64,000 nt of DNA from Phycisphaerae bacterium (GTDB taxonomy: Bacteria > Planctomycetota > Phycisphaerae > UBA1845): positions 1 through 64,000 of the forward strand of contig JAJDDV010000218.1 in NCBI GenBank assembly GCA_029260135.1, given 5' to 3'. The translations under genes and the position numbers were made by a program. The notes below the pieces were generated by a model. The model saw nothing but the letters and a program-made list of their open reading frames with translations, was not told the DNA's origin and searched no databases. Shown in pieces: positions 54,818 through 63,774 of the stretch. Numbering within the stretch: position 1 is the stretch's first letter; each line of letters starts with the position of its first letter.

Positions 54818-55951
54818 TCACGTACGCGACAACTCCTTCGCAATGATCGTCTTCAAGATCTCACTCGTACCACCACCATAAAGCGTAAACCGGATGTCAC
54901 GGAAATAACGTTCCGCGTTGAACTCCCGCGCGTACCCATACGAACCCAATATACGCGTCGCTTTGTCACAAATACTCGTCGCGCTCTCCGTGGCAAACAG
55001 CTTCGCCATCGCTGACTCTCGGTGCACCGGTCGATCCGCACGCCTCAGCCAAGCCGCGTAATGCACGAGGTGCGTCGCCGCCTCCAGATCCGTACCCATC
55101 TCGGCAAGGCTCATCTGAACCGCCTGAAATCGGTTGATCGGCCGGCCGAACTGCACGCGATTCGCCGCGTATTCCAGCGCCTCACTCAGCGCAGCCCGTG
55201 CTACACCGATGGCCAGCGCCCCGGTGATAATCCGCGTGTCCGCCAACGTCTTGCGAAGACTGAACTCGCCCTCCCCCTCCTCGCCGAGGCGTTGTTCATC
55301 CGGAACGAAACAGTCCTGAAAGAACACCTCAGACGTCGGTACAGGACAACACCCCATCTTTTCGATCGCCCGCCCCACGTTCAGTCCGGGGGCGTCGCGC
55401 TCGACAAGAAACACCGTCAACTTCTTGTCCTCACCGGTTCGCGCAAATACCGTAAAGAAATCAGCCACCGTCGCCTGCGTGATCCACGTTTTCTGTCCGG
55501 TAAGGCGATAGCCGCCGTCCACCTTTTCAGCCGCCGTACTGATCGACGAAAGATCGCTCCCCGCATCGGGTTCGGTGATGCAGATCGCGCCGTACTTCTC
55601 GCCGGCGATCGCGGGGCGAAGCCACCGCTCGTGAATCGCCTCATGACCATAGGCGAAGAGAAAATGTGTCCCCATCAAAGACTGCATCGCGGCGACGACA
55701 CCGACCGACATGGATCCGCGCGCGATCTCCGTCAAGGCCAGACAGTACGAGAGCAGGTCCAGCCCGACCCCGCCCAGCGACTCCGGATACCGAAGACCGT
55801 AGAACCCCAGGTCCGCCAGTTCTCGGAGCAGATCCCGCGGAATCTCGCCGGCTTCATCGATCTCCGCGGCGCGCGGCGCGATCCGCTCGTCGCTGAAGCG
55901 TGCAAACGTGTCACGAAGAAGTCGTTGTTCTTCCGAAAGATCAAAGTCCAT
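54818..55951 (-). CDS. Acyl-CoA dehydrogenase lacking the usual catalytic Glu
   Basis: 377 residues with the three-domain acyl-CoA dehydrogenase layout: helical N terminus (LSEEQRLLRDTFARF), FAD-contact ICITEPDAGSDLSSI and KTWITQATVADFF, C-terminal helices ANRVQFGRPINRFQAVQ and ILGSYGYAREFNAERYFRDIRF. The usual YEGTSEIQ is LYGGGTSEIL, so the Glu376-equivalent is Gly. The alternative base used by isovaleryl- and long-chain enzymes (Glu in LxxERL) is also not there; the matching stretch reads LADTRII. Substrate unknown. It is the last gene of the ior-hyu operon, 49 bases after hyuB. Confidence 0.9.
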   Translation of the reverse strand: MDFDLSEEQRLLRDTFARFSDERIAPRAAEIDEAGEIPRDLLRELADLGFYGLRYPESLGGVGLDLLSYCLALTEIARGSMSVGVVAAMQSLMGTHFLFAYGHEAIHERWLRPAIAGEKYGAICITEPDAGSDLSSISTAAEKVDGGYRLTGQKTWITQATVADFFTVFARTGEDKKLTVFLVERDAPGLNVGRAIEKMGCCPVPTSEVFFQDCFVPDEQRLGEEGEGEFSLRKTLADTRIITGALAIGVARAALSEALEYAANRVQFGRPINRFQAVQMSLAEMGTDLEAATHLVHYAAWLRRADRPVHRESAMAKLFATESATSICDKATRILGSYGYAREFNAERYFRDIRFTLYGGGTSEILKTIIAKELSRT

Positions 55952-56000
55952 TCGTTGGTCACTCGATCCACACGTGCGCGACCCAACGGTTCCACCACCG

Positions 56001-57740
56001 CTAGGAACTCACACGTTCCCTTCGCCGAAGCGTCGCCTCATCATCAACGTCAAACGTCTGCTCGTTGACGATCACACCGTAAACATCGCGCGCCCGTTCG
56101 ACCGAAGTCACTCCGTTGCGTACCTCCCTCGCCACAAGATCCGCGGGGCGCTTCTTCGGATCACCAAATCCACCACCGCCGCCGGCCATCTGCCGGTATC
56201 GCGTGCCTTTGGGCACACCGGTCAATAGGTCCAGACTCTTCGGTACATGGTCGCGCCCATCCGGATAGCGAAGCGTGATCGAATTCAAGCTGCCCACGCC
56301 ACCGCCGTCGAGCCCAAACGCGGGCTCCACATCACCGTCACCGAAGATGACGAGCTGCGTGTTGTCGGAACCGATGTCGATCACCGTCTCCACGCCCAGC
56401 CCGCCCCGCCACCGACCACCGCCGCCCGAGTCGCAAATGTACTCATGGCGAACCAGAAGATGAGGCGTCTGCTGCTCGAACATCTCATAGTCCTGATCCA
56501 GCACGCCACCGGCCGCGTCGATCATGCCGATGTGGTCATATCCGTCCACACCGTTCAGCGCACCCGACCCGCCCTTGAGACCCATGAAGCAGATGTCCAC
56601 ATACCGCTCGTTGTTGCGAGGATCGAGCCCCGTCGTCAACGAGCACAGCAGATGATTCCAGCCCGCCGTCACACGATCCGGAACGACCGGCGCCAGCGCC
56701 CGCGCGATCGCATCTGCGTTGCACGGACAAAGATGATTACCGTAGGTCGTCGCCGCCGGATAAGCGGCGTTGAGAATCGTCCCTTCCGGAATAATGATGT
56801 CGATCGGCTCGACCATCCCCTGATTGTGCGGAATGTCCGGGTTGACCATCTGCAGAAACGTCAGAATCGCCGCCGAAGCACTGGACGTGTACGTCCCGTT
56901 CACGAACGCATTCGACTGAGCGTCCGTCTCGCTATAGTCAAACGTGATCCGCCGATCCCTGACGACGACCTTCACCCGAATCTGATACGTCTTGCCGACG
57001 TTCCGCCCGTCATAGTAAACGGTCGACTCACCGCAATACGCCCCGTTGGGAATCGTCGCGATCTCCGCCTCCATCATCTTCCGCGTCGAAGCGAACAACG
57101 CCCCCTTGTGACTCTCGAAACACGACAGCCCATACTTCTCCAGCAGCCGGTGCATGCATCGCTCAGCCACAACGCACGAACCGATCTCCGCCCGCATGTC
57201 CTGCTGCACGATCTCCAGACGAATGTTCGCGAAAATCAGATCCCAGACATCTTTCCGCAGCTTCCCCTTCTCATAAACCTTGACCGGCGGAATCCGCAGC
57301 GCTTCCTGCCACACCTCCGTCGCGTTGGGGTTATACCCTCCCGGAACGGCCCCACCAATGTCCGCCTGATGCCCCTTGCACGCCGCCCAAGCCACGAGCG
57401 CGTCGTCAAAGAAGATCGGCTTGAACACCGCCACGTCGTTGTTCTGATTCCCCATACTGAAGACGTCGTTGTGAAAGATCACGTCCCCCGGGTGAATGTC
57501 CTCGCCGAAGTACTCGAGGATATACTTGCACACAGGCCCGAGCGAAAACGACAGAATCGGAAGATTTTCCGTTTGCTCGAGCATGTTCCCCTGAGCGTCA
57601 TAGATCCCCGTGACGAAGTCCTTCGCCTCGCACAGAATCGGACTACGCGTCGTCTGCTGCAACGAGATGCTCATCTCGTCCGTGATCGACTTGAACGCCC
57701 GAGCGAACACCGACAGCAGAATGGGATCCACGTCACTCAT
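56001..57740 (-). CDS. Hydantoinase B / acetone carboxylase alpha-like subunit
   Basis: 579 residues of the HyuB family: DEMSISLQQTTRSPILCEAKDF, HPGDVIFHNDVFSMGNQNNDVAVFKPIF, GHQADIGGAVPGGYNPNATEVWQE, GYDHIGMIDAAGGVLDQD, and the C-terminal MAGGGGGFGDPKKRP. The family hydrolyses cyclic amides (hydantoins, 5-oxoproline) with ATP or carboxylates ketones (acetone, acetophenone carboxylase). Start overlaps hyuA by four bases (ATGA 57737-57740), and iorB/iorA precede, so it is part of a single operon. Confidence 0.92.
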   Translation of the reverse strand: MSDVDPILLSVFARAFKSITDEMSISLQQTTRSPILCEAKDFVTGIYDAQGNMLEQTENLPILSFSLGPVCKYILEYFGEDIHPGDVIFHNDVFSMGNQNNDVAVFKPIFFDDALVAWAACKGHQADIGGAVPGGYNPNATEVWQEALRIPPVKVYEKGKLRKDVWDLIFANIRLEIVQQDMRAEIGSCVVAERCMHRLLEKYGLSCFESHKGALFASTRKMMEAEIATIPNGAYCGESTVYYDGRNVGKTYQIRVKVVVRDRRITFDYSETDAQSNAFVNGTYTSSASAAILTFLQMVNPDIPHNQGMVEPIDIIIPEGTILNAAYPAATTYGNHLCPCNADAIARALAPVVPDRVTAGWNHLLCSLTTGLDPRNNERYVDICFMGLKGGSGALNGVDGYDHIGMIDAAGGVLDQDYEMFEQQTPHLLVRHEYICDSGGGGRWRGGLGVETVIDIGSDNTQLVIFGDGDVEPAFGLDGGGVGSLNSITLRYPDGRDHVPKSLDLLTGVPKGTRYRQMAGGGGGFGDPKKRPADLVAREVRNGVTSVERARDVYGVIVNEQTFDVDDEATLRRRERVSS

Positions 57741-59851
57741 GCCACCAACTCTCGCACCGACTCCGAAAGCCTTTCCTCACACCCCTTGCGATACACCACG
57801 AAGCTACCGTACCGATCGCACAGACAATCAAAAGACGACGTCAACAGAATCGTCGTATTCACCTGCTCAATCACCGCCGGCCCACACAGATAATGCCCAT
57901 GCCTCGTCCGATGGCCGTCATAAACCGAAACACGCCTCGACGCCCGCTCCTCCGGAACATACACGCTCCGCTCGCCCTTGATCGCGCCGCTCGCATCCGA
58001 CCCCGACCGCTCCTCCTGGGCAAACGCCGGCTTCTGCGTCCGACCCACCGCGCGGACCCGCACGTTGATCAGCTCGATCGCCCCGTCTTCCTCTTCCAAC
58101 GAATACCCGTACATCCGAAGATGCTCCGCGTGAAAATCCTTGGCGATCGCCGCACCATCGCCGCGCCGAACCGCCTCCACCGACACCGGAAACGAAACCT
58201 CGTGATACTGCCGCGCATAACGGCAATCCAGCTTCAAACCGAATTCCCGCCGCCCTTCCTCGATCCGCTCCGACGCCAGCAACCCATCCCCCTCACCCAT
58301 CATCTTCGCAATCGTCGCCGACAGCGCCTTCCAGTCGATCTGATCAAACCGCGCCACAAACGAAGCCACGAAGTCGTGCTCCAGATCACTCATCAACATC
58401 CCAGCCGCACAAAAAATCGACGATTCTCTCGGCACGATGAACAGCGGAATCTCCAACTCCAGACAGATCGTGCACGCGTGAAGAGGACCGGCGCCCCCGG
58501 CTGCAACAAGCGGAAACTCCCGCGGATCAAACCCGCGCTTGATCGAAATCTCACGCACCCCCTGCGCCATGTTCGTATTGATGACCCGATACATCCCCGC
58601 CGCCGCCTCTTCCACCGACAGCCCCATCGGCTTCCCCACCCGCTCCTCGATCGCGCCCACCGCCGCGTCGCGATCAAGCGGAAGCTTCCCACCCGCAAAG
58701 AAGTCCGACGCCAGATACCCCAGCACCAGATCCGCATCCGTGCAGGTCGGCAGCGTTCCGCCACGCCCATAACACGCAGGCCCCGGATCCGCCCCCGCAC
58801 TCTGCGGACCCATCCGAAGCAATCCACCCTCGTCGATCCACGCGATACTCCCACCGCCCGCACCGATCGTCACAATGTCGAGCATCGGCAGCGCGATGCG
58901 ATAACGATTGATCTCACCCTCCGTCACGACAATCGGATTCCCATCACGAACCATCGCCGCGTCGAAGCTCGTCCCCCCCATATCCACCGTGATGCAGCTC
59001 TGCTCGTCGTGAAGCTGCACATAGCACAACCCCGCACCAGGCCCCGCCGCCGGCCCCGACAGCAACGTCAGCGCCGGACGCGCCTGCGCAACCTCAGGCG
59101 ACATGATCCCCCCGTTCGACTGCATGATCAGCAGCGTCCCACCGAACCCGATCTCCGCAAGGCGTGCCGTCAGGCGATCCAGATAGGAACTGAGCTTGGG
59201 ACCCACGTACGAATTGAGCACCGTCGAACTGACCCGATCATAGAACCGAATCGACGGCAAGAACGACGATGACACCGTGAGATACGCATCCGGTAGCTCG
59301 CGCCGAACCAACTCCGCCGCCGCCGCCTCCTGCTCCCCGTTCGCGAACGAGTTCATAAAGCAGATCGCCACCGCTTCCACGCCCTCTCTGCGAAACAGCT
59401 TCACGGCGTGTCGAACGTCCTCAATCTCGAGCGGTGCGACAACTTCTCCGCAGTAATTCAGCCGCCCCCGCACCGGCTGCCTCAGATAACGAGGCACGAG
59501 CGGCTCGACGTTCGTATACCGGTTGTTATATTGCTCCTCGCGAATGCCGCGCCGCATCTCCAACGCATCGCGAACACCTTCAGTCGTCAAGAGCCCGGTC
59601 TTCGCACCATTCCCCGTGAGCGCCGCATTCGTCGTCACCGTCGTCCCGTGAACGATCGTCTCGATCGACTCGACCCACGCCCCCAGCGACAACCCCACGC
59701 TCTTCGCCGCGTCGATCAGCCCGTTGACCACACCCACCGACGGGTCAGACGGCGTAGACAGCGTCTTGAAGATGCGCGGCGAGGCGCCCTCCTGCGTAAT
59801 CAGGAAATCCGTGAACGTCCCACCCACATCGATGCCGACCTTGAAACTCAT
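57737..59851 (-). CDS. Hydantoinase A / acetone carboxylase beta-like subunit
   Basis: 704 residues. ASKHA-type ATP-binding motifs: VGIDVGGTFTDFLIT at the N terminus, ETIVHGTTVTTNAAL, CITVDMGGTSFDAAMV, IVTIGAGGGSIAWIDEGG, RMGPQSAGADPGPACYGRGG, and VAAGGAGPLHACTI. This is the HyuA subunit that phosphorylates the substrate carbonyl. C-terminal region about 600-700 ends in CGPAVIEQVNTTILLTSSF, as usual. ATGA overlaps with both neighbours indicate coupled translation. Which substrate is used cannot be read off. Confidence 0.93.
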   Translation of the reverse strand: MSFKVGIDVGGTFTDFLITQEGASPRIFKTLSTPSDPSVGVVNGLIDAAKSVGLSLGAWVESIETIVHGTTVTTNAALTGNGAKTGLLTTEGVRDALEMRRGIREEQYNNRYTNVEPLVPRYLRQPVRGRLNYCGEVVAPLEIEDVRHAVKLFRREGVEAVAICFMNSFANGEQEAAAAELVRRELPDAYLTVSSSFLPSIRFYDRVSSTVLNSYVGPKLSSYLDRLTARLAEIGFGGTLLIMQSNGGIMSPEVAQARPALTLLSGPAAGPGAGLCYVQLHDEQSCITVDMGGTSFDAAMVRDGNPIVVTEGEINRYRIALPMLDIVTIGAGGGSIAWIDEGGLLRMGPQSAGADPGPACYGRGGTLPTCTDADLVLGYLASDFFAGGKLPLDRDAAVGAIEERVGKPMGLSVEEAAAGMYRVINTNMAQGVREISIKRGFDPREFPLVAAGGAGPLHACTICLELEIPLFIVPRESSIFCAAGMLMSDLEHDFVASFVARFDQIDWKALSATIAKMMGEGDGLLASERIEEGRREFGLKLDCRYARQYHEVSFPVSVEAVRRGDGAAIAKDFHAEHLRMYGYSLEEEDGAIELINVRVRAVGRTQKPAFAQEERSGSDASGAIKGERSVYVPEERASRRVSVYDGHRTRHGHYLCGPAVIEQVNTTILLTSSFDCLCDRYGSFVVYRKGCEERLSESVRELVA

Positions 59852-60507
59852 GAGGCAACCACGCCCGCGTGAAAACTCCGGCTGTGCTCGACACCCCGGT
59901 AAAACGCCGCGTGGTTCACCTTGCGCAGCGCCGGCGGAAGTCTCGCCTCACCAAAACTCCAGAATTGCTCCGCCGAAACCGGGAGAAGCTCCGATCCCAG
60001 CAAACACCCGAGCATCACCATGTTCAGCGCCTTCGTCGACCCCGACGCCTTGGCCTGCTCCGTCGCATCCAGCGTATGCACGTGCGGCGTCGACTCTCGC
60101 ACGCAGCTCAGCAGTTTCTCTACGTCGGGGTACCGCCCGTCACCTTCCTTGAGAACGTACTGCTGACCCAGAACAAAAGGAATCACCGGTGCCACATTCA
60201 GGTAAACCACCGTCTGTTCAGACAGAAACGACAGCGCGCGAACCGTCTCCACCGGTTCAAACCCCACGACAAAGTCGGCTCGACCGCGCCCGATGCGCGG
60301 ACTGATACCCCCATCCACAATCACGGATGACTGAACGCTCCCGCCCCGCTGCGCCATCCCGTGCAACTGACCACTGACCACATGGTGTCCGCGATCGACG
60401 AACACGTCACACAGCAGGCGCGCCGCCGTCAGCACGCCCTGACCGCCGGTTCCCACGATCAGGATCCGACGGCCGCTACTCCGTCCTGCACCCTCCGCGG
60501 ACGTCAT
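59848..60507 (-). CDS. iorB: Indolepyruvate ferredoxin oxidoreductase beta subunit
   Basis: 219 residues from ATG 60507, overlapping the iorA stop (ATGA). The 2-oxoacid:ferredoxin oxidoreductase gamma-type fold is seen: RRILIVGTGGQGVLTAARLL, VSGQLHGMAQRGGSVQSSVI, ADFVVGFEPVETVRALSFL, KALNMVMLGCLLGSELLPV. With IorA it oxidatively decarboxylates aryl-pyruvates to aryl-acetyl-CoA and reduces ferredoxin. A longer frame to 60564 exists but reads into iorA. Confidence 0.93.
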   Translation of the reverse strand: MTSAEGAGRSSGRRILIVGTGGQGVLTAARLLCDVFVDRGHHVVSGQLHGMAQRGGSVQSSVIVDGGISPRIGRGRADFVVGFEPVETVRALSFLSEQTVVYLNVAPVIPFVLGQQYVLKEGDGRYPDVEKLLSCVRESTPHVHTLDATEQAKASGSTKALNMVMLGCLLGSELLPVSAEQFWSFGEARLPPALRKVNHAAFYRGVEHSRSFHAGVVAS

Positions 60508-62393
60508 TTCGCCACCTCCGCCGCCACAGGTCGGATTGCGTCGCGCGTGCACAAATCCGCGCAAAGCTCACACCCGTCGCACAGATCCTGATCGATCACG
60601 TATTCGCCGTCGACCACAAAGATCGCCGGGCATCCCAGCTGCCGCACGCACAGGGAACACGCATTGCACGCGTCCTGATCAATCGCAAACACAGGCCGCT
60701 GCTCCTTGCGGCTTCGGCGATCATTCACCACGCACGGAGAGTGACACACCACGACATTCACGCCGCGACCCGTCTTCGCCGCCTTCAGCGCCTCGCGCGC
60801 CGTTCCCTCCTCGAAGGGATCGATCGAGAAGACGTCCGTAATCCCCAGCCCCCGAACCGCATCCTCAATCGAAAACGGCGATCCATTCTCTCGGTGAACC
60901 TCGTCCTCCTTGCGAACCGACGCCACCGGATGACAACGATCCGTCGTCACACTCGGCTGGAAACCCGTCATCGCCGTAATGTAATTGTCCAGGATCACCA
61001 CGGTGATGTCGTCGTGCGCCTGAACCGCATTCGCCAGCGCGGGCAGCCCGCTGTGAAAAAACGTAGAGTCCCCGATATACGCGACGGTCCGTTGCCCAGT
61101 CGTTCTCGCGATCCCCGACGCCTGCGATATCGACGACCCCATACACAGCAGAACATCACACGCCTGAAACGGCTCGCCGTAACCCAGCGTGTAGCAACCG
61201 ATATCGTTGCAGTACACCGTCTTCTTACCGAAGACCTCGCGCACCCGTTGAAAACTCGTTCGATGAGGACAACCCGGACACAGCACAGGAGGCCGCGCAG
61301 GAAGCGCCGGAACATCAACCGAAGGAACCGACCGAGCGCCCAGCCCCGCGAAACGGCGAACCGCGTCTTCCACAAGATCCGGCGAATACTCATTCTCGAT
61401 CGGAAAGTGACCGCTGTGTTTGCCGAAAACCTCGACGCTTCGCTGGTTGCGGAACGCAGCGAGGCTGACACACTCCTCCACCAGCGGCGTCAGCTCCTCG
61501 ACAACAAGAACCCGATCCACCTCGTCCAAAAACGAAAGGAGAACCGACTCCGGGATCGGATACGCCCCAACCTGTTGCAGCGTCATCTGCTCGCTCAGAC
61601 CAAGATCCTCGATCACCTGCGACACATACGCATACCCGATTCCGCTCGCGATGATCCCACGCCGACCCCCGCCCGTTCGCGGAAAAAACGGCGATGAAGC
61701 CAGCATCTCCTCCGCCCGCCGAAACCGATCGCTGAGTTCCATCCGCATTCGCTTCGCATTCGTCGGAATAGGCACATACCGCGTCGGATCCTTCACAAAG
61801 CGAACCTCGTTCCGTTTCGCGGGCAGCGCACCAAGTTCCACCATCCCGCCGCTATGGCAGACCCGCGTCGTGGGCCGCATGAGCACCGGGAGTCGCGTCT
61901 TCTCCGAAAGCTCGAACGCGTACCGCGTCATCAAACGCGCGTCTTCCGGCGTCGCCGGGTCGAAGACGGGATAGTAGAGAAAACGGCTGAAATGCCGCTG
62001 ATCCTGCTCGTTCGGGCTCGTAATCAACGACGGATCCCCCGCCGAAACGATCACCATCCCCCCCTCCACACCCACATACGGCATGGTCGACGCGGGATCC
62101 GATGCGTAGCTAAGCCCCAGGTGCTTCATGCTGCACATCGACCGCACGCCCGTCAGGCTCGCCCCGAACGCGACCTCGATCGCCACCTTCTCGTTGATCG
62201 AATACTCAAACCAAATGTCCGCGTCTTCGGCAATCCGGGCAAACGTATCCCCCACCTCAGACGAGGGCGTACCCGGATAGCAGGAAAAGAACTGAACACC
62301 CGCTTCCAACGCCCCCCGCACGATCGCGAGGTTCCCCAGCGTACACAAATGCCCACCCGGGCGGTCCTGCAGAATCTCGTGTTTGCCTGCCAT
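60504..62393 (-). CDS. iorA: Indolepyruvate ferredoxin oxidoreductase alpha subunit
   Basis: 629 residues from ATG 62393. Pyrimidine/TPP domains fused: GNLAIVRGALEAGVQFFSCYPGTPSSEV at the N terminus, INEKVAIEVAFGASLTG, LCPGCPHRTSF, TPP-binding YIGDSTFFHSGLPALANAV to DNYITAMTGFQPS, and a C-terminal ferredoxin domain with CNACSLCVRQLGCP and CDGCELCADLCTRDAI (two [4Fe-4S]). It makes aryl-acetyl-CoA from aromatic 2-oxoacids. First gene of the operon iorA-iorB-hyuA-hyuB-acyl-CoA dehydrogenase. The upstream frame to 62462 reads into repeat sequence and is rejected. Confidence 0.95.
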   Translation of the reverse strand: MAGKHEILQDRPGGHLCTLGNLAIVRGALEAGVQFFSCYPGTPSSEVGDTFARIAEDADIWFEYSINEKVAIEVAFGASLTGVRSMCSMKHLGLSYASDPASTMPYVGVEGGMVIVSAGDPSLITSPNEQDQRHFSRFLYYPVFDPATPEDARLMTRYAFELSEKTRLPVLMRPTTRVCHSGGMVELGALPAKRNEVRFVKDPTRYVPIPTNAKRMRMELSDRFRRAEEMLASSPFFPRTGGGRRGIIASGIGYAYVSQVIEDLGLSEQMTLQQVGAYPIPESVLLSFLDEVDRVLVVEELTPLVEECVSLAAFRNQRSVEVFGKHSGHFPIENEYSPDLVEDAVRRFAGLGARSVPSVDVPALPARPPVLCPGCPHRTSFQRVREVFGKKTVYCNDIGCYTLGYGEPFQACDVLLCMGSSISQASGIARTTGQRTVAYIGDSTFFHSGLPALANAVQAHDDITVVILDNYITAMTGFQPSVTTDRCHPVASVRKEDEVHRENGSPFSIEDAVRGLGITDVFSIDPFEEGTAREALKAAKTGRGVNVVVCHSPCVVNDRRSRKEQRPVFAIDQDACNACSLCVRQLGCPAIFVVDGEYVIDQDLCDGCELCADLCTRDAIRPVAAEVAK

Positions 62394-62910
62394 ACGAGTC
62401 TCGTCCCTCACCGTCTGTGTAGCACCGGCTCTCAACCAGTGAGCATTCAAGCCGTGTGGCACCGGTTGCCAACCGGCGGGCGTTCAAGCTACAGATCGTA
62501 GGGTCCGCTGTGCGGACCACCGCCCCCCCCCTTACCAAGCGGGGATTCAACCCGTAGGGTCCGCTGTGCGGACCACCGCTCCCCCCTTGCCAAGGGGGGA
62601 TTCAGGGGGGTCTGTTTTTTCTTTCTTCCCGCCATCAACCGATAGCCAACGCCTACTCCTGCGCAGCACCGGTTTCCAGCCGGCGGGCGTTCAAGCTGCA
62701 GTGTAGCACCCCCCCTTTCATTGTCCAAACCGCGCCACTCGACACCGATACGCAACCAAACAACTCACAGGTTGACAACCAACCGCCGCTTGACGCCACG
62801 ATCGTTCGCGCGGTACGTTCATCACCCAGGTCCGACCTCGCTGGACGCCGGACCATGTGGTCTCTAAACAGCAACGATCCTGCACATTGGGGGATCTCCG
62901 TGAAGGCGAC
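62394..62910. repeat. Intergenic palindromic repeat cluster in a divergent promoter region
   Basis: 517 bases between iorA (minus) and the FAD-subunit gene (plus). GCACCGG-type palindromes: TGTGGCACCGGTTGCCAACC (62455-62474), related copies at about 62416 and 62668, often followed by CGGGCGTTCAAGC. GTAGGGTCCGCTGTGCGGACC at 62498-62518 and 62553-62573. CCCCCCTTGCCAAGGGGGGA with TTCAGGGGGGTCTG at 62581-62614 and a decayed copy near 62524. No gene is supported; promoters for both flanking genes must lie here. Confidence 0.87.
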
Positions 62911-63774
62911 ATGCTAGCGTATCATCGACCGACCACGACCGAAGAAGCGCTCGCCCTGCTTCCCAACGCCACCGGTACAGTTTCTCTTTATGCGGGCGGA
63001 ACCGATCTACTTCCGCGATGGACGCGCGGGATCGTCCCATGGGCTCAAACCGTCGTCGACCTCAAACGCGTGCATGAGCTGCGCGGCGTCGCACGCGACA
63101 ACGGCGAGATCTGCATCGGCGCCTGTACCGCGATGAGCGACATCGAATCCAACGCGACGATTCGAGAGCATGCCCCCGTCCTCGCCGAGGCGGCCGCCCG
63201 CATCGCCTGCAGCCAGATCCGAAGTCGAGGCACCATCGGCGGAAACCTCTGCAACGCCTCACCCGCCGCCGACACCGCCGTGCCACTCATCCTCCTCGAC
63301 GCGACGCTCGAACTGGCACGCTTGGAAAACGACAAGGTGGAGCGCCGAACGGTTCCGATCGTCGAGTTCTTCAAAGGACCGGGCTCGACCGCACTCGCAA
63401 GCGCCGAGATCTTGACCCACATCAGGGTCGCCTCACGCCCGTCAACGTGGCTGGCAAAATGGGATAAGTTCGGTACACGACCGTCGATGGAAATCGCCGT
63501 GGCCTCGGTAGGCTTGGCCCTCGACCTCAGTAACGCTAAGGTCCAGGACGTACGAATTGGATACGGGTCCGTAGCCCCCACGCCACTGCGAGGGCGCGCC
63601 GCCGAAGAAGTGCTCAAAGCAAAGCCGTTGACGGAAGAGTCCATGAACCAGGCCGTCGACGCCGCGAAAGCCGAAATCTCCCCCATATCCGATGTACGCG
63701 CAAGTGAGTCCTACCGGCGGCAGCTCGTCGGGGTCATGCTCCGGAGAATGCTCGAACGTGCAAGAAACTCTTGA
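62911..63774 (+). CDS. FAD-binding subunit of a xanthine-dehydrogenase-family enzyme (CoxM/XdhB-like)
   Basis: 287 residues from ATG 62911, which has GAAGG five bases upstream; the frame is open back to 62857 but those codons are not family-like. Motifs: YHRPTTTEEALALL, SLYAGGTDLLPRW (FAD pyrophosphate loop), ICIGACTAMSDIESN, RIACSQIRSRGTIGGNLCNASPAADTAVPLI (second FAD motif, TIGGN), SYRRQLVGVMLRRML. Works between the [2Fe-2S] subunit and the electron acceptor in molybdenum hydroxylases such as xanthine dehydrogenase, CO dehydrogenase or 4-hydroxybenzoyl-CoA reductase. The [2Fe-2S] gene overlaps its 3' end. Confidence 0.93.
   Translation: MLAYHRPTTTEEALALLPNATGTVSLYAGGTDLLPRWTRGIVPWAQTVVDLKRVHELRGVARDNGEICIGACTAMSDIESNATIREHAPVLAEAAARIACSQIRSRGTIGGNLCNASPAADTAVPLILLDATLELARLENDKVERRTVPIVEFFKGPGSTALASAEILTHIRVASRPSTWLAKWDKFGTRPSMEIAVASVGLALDLSNAKVQDVRIGYGSVAPTPLRGRAAEEVLKAKPLTEESMNQAVDAAKAEISPISDVRASESYRRQLVGVMLRRMLERARNS

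Noticed and set aside
54370-55015. Plus-strand ORFs through the repeat cluster
   Set aside because: They translate palindromic repeats; reading continues only because repeats lack stops.
56247-59272. Long plus-strand ORFs opposite hyuA and hyuB
   Set aside because: Arg/His/Pro-rich antisense translations of well-supported minus-strand genes.
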